A stretch of 64,000 bases of DNA from contig JAUIKM010000016.1 in NCBI GenBank assembly GCA_030430495.1, positions 59,359-123,358 of the forward strand, given 5' to 3'. Every line of letters begins with the position of its first letter. Within the stretch, counting starts at the first letter, position 1. Below the pieces are notes generated by a model. That model worked only from the letters and a program-made list of their open reading frames with translations. It did not search any database and was not told where the DNA came from. The DNA is from a bacterium (GTDB lineage: Bacteria; Bacteroidota; Ignavibacteria; Kapaibacteriales; UBA7675). This document shows, one piece after another, positions 54,711 through 62,814 of the stretch. The position numbers and the translations under genes were made by a program.

Positions 54711-55199
54711 TCAACGCTCCGGAAGCTGAGGGTCGTCGTTGTTCGGCAAGGCGTCGTCGCCGCGCGGCGGCAGGTAATCGGTGTCGGGCGGTTTGTCCAG
54801 TTGCTCCAGTCGCAGTTCGGCAATGCGCAGGTTGATATGAGAAGCGTATTGTTTTGCCAGGTCCCTGTCGCGCCGTTTAATCGACAGTGACAGCCTGTTT
54901 TCCTCGACGCCGTGCATGTCCTCCAGAACAGAAAGTCGCGCCGGCAAAACGCGCAGGCGCGCCACAAAAAAGAAATCCTTGAATTTGACCTCACTCAACA
55001 GGTGAAAAGGCAACTTAACTTTGTGGACCTTGCCCGCGCCGCCCATTTTACCCAACAGAGCGCTCGCTATCGACTCCACCGTGTATTCCAGGCAAAGCGA
55101 ATCATCATCGATAAAAGCCAGCCCCTTGATGTCGCTGACCATCCGAATACTTTCCGCTGTTGTCGGTTCCAGTTCTATCGGTAAGGTTGGTAAGAGCAT
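54711..55199 (-). CDS. Hypothetical protein downstream of the DUF3857 cluster
   Basis: A 162-residue soluble protein beginning MLLPTLPIELEPTTAESIRM at the chosen ATG 55199; the longer upstream frame is low-complexity. I do not recognise a family. The centre, KVHKVKLPFHLLSEVKFKDF plus FFVARLRVLPARLSVLEDMH, reads like a small PH- or YcxB-like beta fold. The last 20 residues are Pro/Asp-rich and probably disordered. It is the last gene on the minus strand after three DUF3857 genes, 182 bases from them, which suggests but does not prove a common transcript. Confidence 0.6.
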   Translation of the reverse strand: MLLPTLPIELEPTTAESIRMVSDIKGLAFIDDDSLCLEYTVESIASALLGKMGGAGKVHKVKLPFHLLSEVKFKDFFFVARLRVLPARLSVLEDMHGVEENRLSLSIKRRDRDLAKQYASHINLRIAELRLEQLDKPPDTDYLPPRGDDALPNNDDPQLPER

Positions 55200-55381
55200 G
55201 CCTTGTTGTTCCTCCGCCGGCGCCACTCCCGCTCGCCGGTCGCGACGGTTCCCCGTCTTGTTGTACTGCGCTGAAGAAACGGAATATACACATGTCAGGC
55301 CGAACGAACGCACACACCCCGCGGCGGAAGTTGAATTCCGCACGCGGGGCGTGTGCTCACAGTCTTTGAACCGACAGGCGG

Positions 55382-57463
55382 TTATCTGACTTCAAATGTC
55401 ATGGTCGGCACCTGCAGACCGGATTCGGGCCCGACGATTTCCAGCAGCTCGCCGATCGCCTCTTTCGGCTCGGAAGATTCGCGGATGTGCCGGCGCTGTT
55501 CGGCGTGGAACTCGCCGGCCTGTCTGGAGTATTTGACTTCTATTTCACCAAAGCGGTTCGACGCCTGTACGTCGCTGAATTCATCGTGCAGTTTCCAGTT
55601 CTGCGGATATCGTATCGTGATATTCTGCAGCAATTCCTGCTCGCGGTAAATGCGGATCGGGTTCTGGCGGTCGCCCGCCTCCCCTTTGCGTTTCCACTCC
55701 ACCGTCGGCGAAAACAGCCCGCCGGTCTGGAACAGCACTTCATCCGGCAGCACGGTGACGAGGTTGTCGATTTGGTACTCTATCGTCATCGACAAAGGCT
55801 CGCGGATGTCCTCCAGATTACTGATCTCGTACTTGAGGTTTGAGACTTCGCCTTCTTCGTATGTTAAAAGATTCTCGACGATTTCCAGTGTGGCGGAGCT
55901 GCTGCGATCTTTTAACGTCTCGCGCATGTAATATGCCTCCAGGCCTTTGTAACTGCGCGTTTCGACGATGGCAATTTCACCGGACTCTTTGATTGTCAGG
56001 TCGTAAGACCGTTCCCTGACCGACTCGCTGCTGCGGCCTTTCGGCGTCGTACCGATTACCGTGCGTTTGGCGTAGTCGGCGTACAAGGCCGGCGCCTGTT
56101 CCCACCCAGCCGGCAGCACACCGGGCGCCAGTTCCTCGACAGTTGGAAAAACAATCACGGTGTCGGCTTCCGTTAACACAGCTATCCCCGGACCAACCAG
56201 TTCGTCAAAGTTAATGTAGGTGGAATCGAAGTACCCGAGCGATTTGGGATGTATAAACACGGCGCGTGTATCGAGACCGGAGTGAAACAGCATCGCACGC
56301 GTAATCTCATTTATATAACCTACACCGGCTTTGCCTTCTTCGATCATTTCCTCCCAGTCGCAGCGCCGGCAGGTGGCGACTTTCATCTTCTCACGCGCCC
56401 ACTCGGTTATCTTTTCGATTCGTTCCATCGCCGGCGCAGTACTGTCGACTATTTCGGCAGAGAGTTTCTGCACAACTGATTTGCGGCCGGTTTTGCGCAT
56501 GTCGCGATAGTCGACGGCCGGGATCGACCAGTACTCGGTAAAGCGTGTCCAGTTTGGAAAATGCAGGAAATTACCACTGGTTGATGCGGAAATAAGTTGG
56601 CCGGTATATTTTTTATACGTCACTTCTGCGGCATAACACTTGAAGTAGTCAATCAGGTCCAGTCTGTTTGGCGAATACACTTCATCGGCCAGCCCCGGGA
56701 CGTTTGTACGAGAAACGGCAATTACCTCGCCGTTTGTCAACGAGTCAATCCAGGTGTCGTAAGTGTACATGGTATCCGGCTTGACTTGTTTAATTTTCAT
56801 GTCCCACTGGCGAGGAAAAACAAACCGAATATCAAGTTTCAGTGATGGAACGCTGTATTGCAACGGTAAGTATTCTTTCGGCGCAAACTGCCACCGACTT
56901 TCTTTTGCCCTGACAATGTATCCTTCTTCAATAACGCTTCCTTCCTGCACATCTGGGTATACTAAGTCGTAGCGCACGGAGTCATTGTCGAGTCTTGTTA
57001 CTTTCAAATCCTCCTTTCCGAACATCGTGGGATTGCCTTCGGGCGACCAGATTGTCAAAAACAGACTATCGATAGAGTACGATACCGAATCGTAGCGAAT
57101 CGTAAATGTTGAGAATTGTTCGTTGGCGGGCCGACGAATCAGGTATTTTCGCCGATGCACTTCCACGGGGATGGCAGAACGGCCGTTTCCGAGAATCTCC
57201 AGCGACCTGAATTTCTCCAGATACACAGCCGGGAAACCCGCGTGTTCAGCCATCAATAGATTAATACTGTCGCGCGACAGTCCCGCCCCTGGCGAGGTCT
57301 TGGACGGAGCGTTCAGAAAGATGATGCGCTCCGTGTGGTCGCGCTGACTAATAGAGCGACGCGACTTCTCGCTTGAAGCGCCCACCGTACAGCCGGCCAG
57401 CAAAACGAAGCACGCAGCCAACGCTGCAATGACGGGAAATGTCAGATTTCGCAAAGAAGTCAT
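55382..57463 (-). CDS. DUF3857/transglutaminase-like lipoprotein, catalytic Cys absent (paralogue 1)
   Basis: A 693-residue lipoprotein: ATG 57463 gives MTSLRNLTFPVIAALAACFV with lipobox LAGC. Residues about 60-320 are DUF3857 (YLIRRPANEQFSTFTIRYDS, VYPDVQEGSVIEEGYIVRAK). A transglutaminase-like domain follows: KITEWAREKMKVATCRRCDWEEMIE and then AGVGYINEITRAMLFHSGLD. In the intact paralogue at 59728 the aligned position is the catalytic GDC; here it reads AGVG, so the Cys is lost, and a CxxC (TCRRC) sits upstream. His (FIHPKSLGY) and the following FDSTYINFDELVGPG remain. The C-terminal beta domain is DUF3858-like. Enzyme activity is improbable. Second paralogue 120 bases upstream on the same strand. 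Confidence 0.8.
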   Translation of the reverse strand: MTSLRNLTFPVIAALAACFVLLAGCTVGASSEKSRRSISQRDHTERIIFLNAPSKTSPGAGLSRDSINLLMAEHAGFPAVYLEKFRSLEILGNGRSAIPVEVHRRKYLIRRPANEQFSTFTIRYDSVSYSIDSLFLTIWSPEGNPTMFGKEDLKVTRLDNDSVRYDLVYPDVQEGSVIEEGYIVRAKESRWQFAPKEYLPLQYSVPSLKLDIRFVFPRQWDMKIKQVKPDTMYTYDTWIDSLTNGEVIAVSRTNVPGLADEVYSPNRLDLIDYFKCYAAEVTYKKYTGQLISASTSGNFLHFPNWTRFTEYWSIPAVDYRDMRKTGRKSVVQKLSAEIVDSTAPAMERIEKITEWAREKMKVATCRRCDWEEMIEEGKAGVGYINEITRAMLFHSGLDTRAVFIHPKSLGYFDSTYINFDELVGPGIAVLTEADTVIVFPTVEELAPGVLPAGWEQAPALYADYAKRTVIGTTPKGRSSESVRERSYDLTIKESGEIAIVETRSYKGLEAYYMRETLKDRSSSATLEIVENLLTYEEGEVSNLKYEISNLEDIREPLSMTIEYQIDNLVTVLPDEVLFQTGGLFSPTVEWKRKGEAGDRQNPIRIYREQELLQNITIRYPQNWKLHDEFSDVQASNRFGEIEVKYSRQAGEFHAEQRRHIRESSEPKEAIGELLEIVGPESGLQVPTMTFEVR

Positions 57464-57582
57464 AAAGTCCAATCTCAGCTAGTGTTAAATCAGTTTCCGT
57501 CGCCGCGGCAGCTCAGTCACGCAGACCGCAGGAGTCAAAATGCCACAACAACAGGAAGTACCCAATGGCGTCGGGGCAAACC

Positions 57583-59583
57583 TCAATTTCCGTTCACCGC
57601 AAAAATCAATGTCGGGATCGACAGCTGCGAACGCCGGCTCGTGATCTTCATCAGCTCGTCGATCATTTCCTTCGGCTCCGACGCCTTTTTCAACAAACGC
57701 CGTTGTTCCGCCGTAAAGCGGCCCGGCTCGCTTGTATACGTCGCGTTCAACTCACCGAATTGGTTGTTGAATGTTACCGGTTTGAGTTTGGTGTCCAGCG
57801 TCCACTCCGGCGGGTGGTTGATCGTAATCCGTTTAATCACTTCTTCGTCCGAGTATATGCGAATCGGGTTGACGCGGTCGTCGGTCTCGACCTTGATCTT
57901 GCGCTCCGACGAAGGCGAGAACAGTCCGCCGGTCTGAAAGATCACTTCCTCCGGCGTCACCGTCACCAGGTTGTCAATCGTGTAGTTTAAGGTTATCTCC
58001 AGCGGCCGGCGATAGTCGTCCAGATTCTCGATGCTGTATTCGCCTAACTTGACGTCGCCTTCCTCGTATGTTAACAGCTCCGTCATGAATTTTTCCATCT
58101 CGCTTTCCTTGGCCTCGCGCAATGCCGAGCGCATCAGATAGGCGCTTAACCCGCGGAAGTACTTTTTCTCTTTGACGCTGATCAGTCCGTCTTCGTCAAT
58201 TGTTAAGTTGTACTCTTCCTCTTCGGTGTTTTCACTCACAGCGCCGAGCGGCGACCTGCCGAAATGTGCGCGGTCGCCGAGATTGATCAACACCGCCGGG
58301 CGCTCCTGCCAGACCGGCGGCAGCAAACCCGCCGGCAAGTCCTTGATAAAAGGGAACACCACCAGGGTGTCCGACTCTGTATAAGCCACTACGCCAGGAG
58401 GGATCAACTCCGTGAAAGTAACGTAGTTGTTGTCGAAGTACCCCTCATTTGCCGGGTGTATCATGCACATGCTCGATTCCACATCGACGTGGTCCAGCAG
58501 CGCCATGGTGATTTCCAGAACGGTAAACATGCCGCCGCGGCCGCGGCGAACAACGTCGTCGTATTCACAGTTGTTGCAATCGCCTATTTCAATGTTCTGC
58601 TGCACCCAGTTGTTGATAGCGTCGACTTTCTGAAAGTCGTTTTCCGCATCTTTGCTCGCCTTTCTGGCTATCTCGGCCAGGTCGTCATCCTCGCGCATGT
58701 CAAAATACGTGTCCTGGTCTACTCGCATCCCTTTCATCAGCTTCGACCATTCAACCGGCATTTCCAGATACATGTACCGCGTCTCGGCCGACGCCACGCT
58801 GAACTCCAGATATGGAATGACATCCAGTTGATAGGGCGACCAGGCCTCGTCCTCCCAGGCCGTCATATTGTTTCCCTGTATCTCCAGAATGCGCGCGTTC
58901 GACTCTTTGTCAAAAGAAAGGTCCGAAGGAGTCACGGCGTCGGCGGCGATGCGTTTAAAACGCAGCCCCCAACGCGCGGGATAGATGTACTTGTAAACAA
59001 CTTTTTCGGCCGGAACGCCCGTTTTAATCGGAAAGAAATGCTCGCGGATCGTGCGCCGCTCGCCGCTGGTGGTGCGGACAATGTAGCCCTCCTCGATCAT
59101 CGAGCCCTTGCGCACATCCGGATAAGCGAACTTGTACTGCGTCGTGCCGTCGCCCGATTGTTCAACAAAGAGATCGCTTTTGCCGAAGTGACTCGTCTTG
59201 CCGTCCGGCGATGTGATCGTCATGTAAACACTGTCGAGCTTCTGGTCTTCATCGTCGACGCCCACGCGGAAGGTCGTCGCCCAGTCCGCTTCGGGGTTGA
59301 GCACCACGTAGCGCAGTTTGCTGACTGTATAGTACTTCCAGCTTGTATAGTCGCCCACGTGCTCTTCCGAAAATTTGCGCTCCAGATACACCGCGTCGTG
59401 GCCTTCGTACTCAGCTTCGTACCAGGCCGGCTCGTGCTCCATCGTCAGCGTCGAGTCCGTCGACGGAATGTCCAGGAACTCAATGCGACTCCAATGTGAG
59501 TTGTAGTCGCGTGAAATGACACAGGATTGAACGACCAAAGCCAGACAAATAAAGGCGCAGAGTGCAGAAATCTTGCGGTACAT
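57583..59583 (-). CDS. DUF3857/transglutaminase-like lipoprotein, catalytic Cys absent (paralogue 2)
   Basis: A 666-residue lipoprotein. ATG 59583 gives MYRKISALCAFICLALVVQ with lipobox VQSC. DUF3857 about 30-320 (FAYPDVRKGSMIEEGYIVRT), then a transglutaminase-like domain: FQKVDAINNWVQQNIEIGDC followed by NNCEYDDVVRRGRGGMFTVL. Aligning it to the intact paralogue puts GGM where GDC should be, so the catalytic Cys is Met. Again a CxxC (DCNNC) appears upstream, as in the gene ending at 55382. His (MIHPANEGYFDNNYVTF) is kept. The C-terminal part (LTYEEGDVKLGEYSIENLDD, IFQTGGLFSPSSERKIKV) is shared with its neighbour. The two are close paralogues and likely came from a tandem duplication after the Cys was lost. 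Confidence 0.82.
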   Translation of the reverse strand: MYRKISALCAFICLALVVQSCVISRDYNSHWSRIEFLDIPSTDSTLTMEHEPAWYEAEYEGHDAVYLERKFSEEHVGDYTSWKYYTVSKLRYVVLNPEADWATTFRVGVDDEDQKLDSVYMTITSPDGKTSHFGKSDLFVEQSGDGTTQYKFAYPDVRKGSMIEEGYIVRTTSGERRTIREHFFPIKTGVPAEKVVYKYIYPARWGLRFKRIAADAVTPSDLSFDKESNARILEIQGNNMTAWEDEAWSPYQLDVIPYLEFSVASAETRYMYLEMPVEWSKLMKGMRVDQDTYFDMREDDDLAEIARKASKDAENDFQKVDAINNWVQQNIEIGDCNNCEYDDVVRRGRGGMFTVLEITMALLDHVDVESSMCMIHPANEGYFDNNYVTFTELIPPGVVAYTESDTLVVFPFIKDLPAGLLPPVWQERPAVLINLGDRAHFGRSPLGAVSENTEEEEYNLTIDEDGLISVKEKKYFRGLSAYLMRSALREAKESEMEKFMTELLTYEEGDVKLGEYSIENLDDYRRPLEITLNYTIDNLVTVTPEEVIFQTGGLFSPSSERKIKVETDDRVNPIRIYSDEEVIKRITINHPPEWTLDTKLKPVTFNNQFGELNATYTSEPGRFTAEQRRLLKKASEPKEMIDELMKITSRRSQLSIPTLIFAVNGN

Positions 59584-59727
59584 TGTGAATGGTTCCCGGA
59601 TTAACATCAATTGTGATTGTGTTCAGATACCTGTCAGGTTTGCAGTGCGCAGGTTTGAGTATCCATGCCGTTTGTTTAACATTGAAGCGTCATTGCGTGC
59701 GGTCGGACGGCATCCATCCGGCGCTGT

Positions 59728-61629
59728 TTAATCTTTGGCCTGAAAGACAAACATGTCCTTTTTGCCCTTCAGGAAGTCGCGGCAGAACTCCAGAAAACCG
59801 GTGCGCTCTTCGTTTAAGTATACCTTGGCGCGGTGTGCAAATTCGTACTCGGCGCGCACGACGTTGTTTTCAGTCGGTGACAGCGACGCCGTCATCCATG
59901 AACGGATTTCTTTGCCCCCAATCGACAGATCGTCGCCGGAAGCGTCGAGTCCCGGAGCGGTAAGGTTAATCGTTAAACGCGTGTACTGTCGATTGCTCAG
60001 GTAAACGCCCAGCGCATCATTCTCGCGGTCCAACAGGTCGTTGTCGATGCTCTCAAACGGCACCTTCGGCAGATAGGTCTTTGTGCGCGAGTTAATAATC
60101 AATTTGCTCAGGTCGGCATGCGCCGTAAATGTGATGCTCGTATCGGTGCTGCCGCTGTATTCAAAGTAGTCCAGCGAGAGTTTGCGGAACTGTCCCGTTA
60201 ACATGTTGGACAGGAAGTTTTCCAGGTCGTAGCCGCTCAGCTCGGCGCGCGCATATTCGGCCCCGGCCAGATAGACGTCGGCCAGTACAATCCGCGCACG
60301 CCCGTCCGCCAGGCTGTCGATGTTTGCGTCGATCGTCACGTCGATCGCCACGCCGTCGTAGCGGGCTTCAACTGTCGCACGCTCGGGTTTATTTCGGTTG
60401 AGGATAAGTCCTTCCGCGCCGATGTCGCCGCTCGGCAGCGTTCCAAACCCGCCGTAGCGGTAGGTCGGATCAAAATATGTCCGCTCGCCGCCGTCCTCCA
60501 GCACGCAGATGACGTGGTTGAACTGCGTTATGTGAGTTCCCTCAAAAACGGGTTGCAGGGTCGTCGAAACCAGCACCGGATGAATATTTACGCCGAATTG
60601 CCGGCCGAGCGCCGTGCACAGAAAGGCCTTGTCTTTGCAATCGCCCCAGCGCCGTTCAAAAACTTTGGACGGCGGACGCGGCACGATGGCATTGATGTTT
60701 GACTCGTCCGCAATGTAGCGCACGTTGGACCGCACCCAGTCGTAGATTACGCGCGCCTTGCCGCGTGCATCCGCGGCCGCATTGATGTCGCCCTGCAGTG
60801 CGGCGGCTTCGGCGGCGGTCAGGACCAGATCAAAGTCGAACAGATTCCAGTACCAATCGCTGAATTGTTTCAGCTCGACCGGGTTGACGAGCCTCCCGGC
60901 GGCGTCCAGCAGACGCACCAGAACCACTGCGTGATAGTGGTCGTAGGGATAATATCGCAGTCTTTCAGTTTCTTCCGTCTCGCCGAAGGTCAGCACCGTC
61001 AGGTCGCTGTCTTCCCGCTGCACCGTGTGCGAGAGATCGCCATTGGGCGCAAACAGTTCAAATTCGACGCGCATCTCGTCCGGGTGGTGAATCCGCAACT
61101 CCAGCTGCTGCAGATGGCCGTAATTTTGCACATACACCAGAGGCATGTATTCCGCCCCGTCGTATTCGACCTCGTAACTGTAGGCCAGTTGATCGCCGAC
61201 TTCCACGTCCTCAAAACCGATAATGTAGGCTTTGGAGTCGGCAATAAACAGGTCTTCATGCTCCAGGTTGCGGTAGACAATGTTGTCGCTGTCGATATCG
61301 CGGCCGTTTTTTTCGGCCTCCACATCTTCAACCCGGCGGTAAAACGATTCAAAAATGTGGTACTCATTGTGGTCGGCGCCGCGCTCGCTCAGCACGTCCA
61401 CGAGAACGCGGTGTTCCGCACGCAGGCTGTATTTGCCATCGTCTTCCTCGACATAATATTCATGCACGAAGTTCCGGGCTTTGTCGCGATCTTCCGGCAA
61501 CACTTTTTTGGCGCCCTGCGCTTCCAGCCGACTCGCCGACGCAAGGCCGCCAAAAGCGATGACGAACAAAAAAATCAGGCAAAGGCGAACGCATTTTTTC
61601 AGGCGCATGCCGGCGGGAAGTGTATTCAT
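59728..61629 (-). CDS. DUF3857 transglutaminase-like protein with intact GDC (paralogue 3)
   Basis: A 633-residue exported protein. The start is chosen at ATG 61629 with an internal signal LKKCVRLCLIFLFVIAFGGL; ATG 61608 is an alternative. Unlike its two neighbours it has no lipobox. DUF3857 covers about 40-270 (VEVGDQLAYSYEVEYDGAEY). The transglutaminase core keeps the catalytic Cys in ERRWGDCKDKAFLCTALGRQ, His in THITQFNHVICVLEDGG and Asp in TYFDPTYRYGGFG. It may act as a periplasmic transglutaminase/peptidase. The C-terminus is a beta domain ending near GKKDMFVFQAKD. It is the first gene of the minus-strand run of three paralogues. Confidence 0.87.
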   Translation of the reverse strand: MNTLPAGMRLKKCVRLCLIFLFVIAFGGLASASRLEAQGAKKVLPEDRDKARNFVHEYYVEEDDGKYSLRAEHRVLVDVLSERGADHNEYHIFESFYRRVEDVEAEKNGRDIDSDNIVYRNLEHEDLFIADSKAYIIGFEDVEVGDQLAYSYEVEYDGAEYMPLVYVQNYGHLQQLELRIHHPDEMRVEFELFAPNGDLSHTVQREDSDLTVLTFGETEETERLRYYPYDHYHAVVLVRLLDAAGRLVNPVELKQFSDWYWNLFDFDLVLTAAEAAALQGDINAAADARGKARVIYDWVRSNVRYIADESNINAIVPRPPSKVFERRWGDCKDKAFLCTALGRQFGVNIHPVLVSTTLQPVFEGTHITQFNHVICVLEDGGERTYFDPTYRYGGFGTLPSGDIGAEGLILNRNKPERATVEARYDGVAIDVTIDANIDSLADGRARIVLADVYLAGAEYARAELSGYDLENFLSNMLTGQFRKLSLDYFEYSGSTDTSITFTAHADLSKLIINSRTKTYLPKVPFESIDNDLLDRENDALGVYLSNRQYTRLTINLTAPGLDASGDDLSIGGKEIRSWMTASLSPTENNVVRAEYEFAHRAKVYLNEERTGFLEFCRDFLKGKKDMFVFQAKD

Positions 61630-62431
61630 AGAGCTCATCCGGTATGAGTTATCGCCGCCCGGGGGGAGAATTGCGACGACCGAAAATTGTTTGCGTCTGC
61701 GACAAAGCGGTTGGAGCGCCGGATTTGACGTTGCGCGTGCGGCCGTGGCCGACAAACGGGGGGAGAGCTCGTCACGCCTGCAACAACGCAAGGATTGTAC
61801 AGAATCGAACTGCAGATGGGATACTGAGAATGCGCAAACATACCAGAACAATCAACCAAGCGCCAAATATCCGATTTTTTTTCCTTGCGCGCAATTGCAA
61901 TCGCAATATTACGTCGCGCGGATTTCGCCACAGTGCATTTACTCGTAGTCCACTTGCCAGCCTGAACTTTGGAATTCACCTGCAATTAAGCAGCATTTTT
62001 CAGCGGAACGGCATTTCCTCCTTGCCGGCCTGTTGTGACTTTTCCGAGCATGAGTCGCTTCGCCGTCGCCCTCCGCGGGCTTTCGGCTTGCTTTTTCTTT
62101 TTGTTTGTCGGCGGGAGAGGAGTTTGGAGATGTTAATGCGAATAGTCGATTGCCGTGCAGCATATCAATAGTGATGTACGCAAACCCGGAAGCAACTCAA
62201 GCGCACAAAAAAGCTCGACAACATTTGATCATTATTCCTGGCCGCCGTTCATACCGACACAGGCAATCTCGCTGTTCTGTATTTCGGTTAAAAAAAATTA
62301 TTCAGGAATGCCAGGTAAGTATTTACCGGAGATTTGGTCTGACATTTCAGTCAAACTGTTACAATGGGCTGATGCGAATACTTGTGATTTTCAATCAACA
62401 AACGTACTTTGATTCATTCATTAACAGCAAT
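61630..62431. other. Noncoding stretch upstream of the DUF3857 cluster
   Basis: No gene is supported; open frames here (for example 62105-62545) look random and are lower in GC. It contains copy 7 of the dispersed element at 62052-62118. The promoter of the DUF3857 genes should lie in its left part. Confidence 0.6.
62052..62118 (+). repeat. Dispersed hairpin element, copy 7
   Basis: GAGTCGCTTCGCC, imperfect hairpin (GCCC with GGGC, flanked by GCC/GGC), then GGCTTGCTTTTTCTTTTTG and TTTGTCGGCGGGAGAGG. Best-conserved tail together with copies 2 and 3. Confidence 0.75.
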
Positions 62432-62647
62432 TCAATCCCAACTACCGGCATCAACAATCTCTATGAATTCCAACTGTGGTTGAAATGTTTGTACAACAGC
62501 CGCTTCAAATGTTGGATCTGTATGAATCTCACTGATTTCGGGTGAATGATCGGTTTCAAACTGTCCTACCTCGGACACACTGTATGTTCCTGGTGAAACC
62601 ATCACATTCAGATACAGCAGAATACATGTAAGCGTTTCAAGCGACAT
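62432..62647 (-). CDS. Short secreted peptide candidate
   Basis: A 71-residue frame whose ATG 62647 follows a strong GGGGGAA ribosome site. The start MSLETLTCILLYLNVMVSPG is a weak signal-like helix and the rest is acidic (VGQFETDHSPEISEIHTDPT). No family recognised. It is the only support for a gene in an otherwise gene-poor stretch. Lower GC than the neighbours. Could also be chance. Confidence 0.4.
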   Translation of the reverse strand: MSLETLTCILLYLNVMVSPGTYSVSEVGQFETDHSPEISEIHTDPTFEAAVVQTFQPQLEFIEIVDAGSWD

Positions 62648-62814
62648 AGTTCCCCCAAAGCTCTGTCTCGGACAACATGAAGTTATGTTTTGCAGCAATA
62701 TGTCCTTGCGCAGACACACGACCAATGAGTATTCGACTGTAAAATTACAGTTGTATCAACCAGCTATTGATTACAAGAACCTTGATTCTGGGCTGGAAAC
62801 GGAGTTTCATCGCC

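Noticed and set aside
62105..62545. 146-codon plus-strand frame
   Set aside because: Begins inside the dispersed repeat, has no ribosome site and overlaps the better-supported small gene on the other strand.
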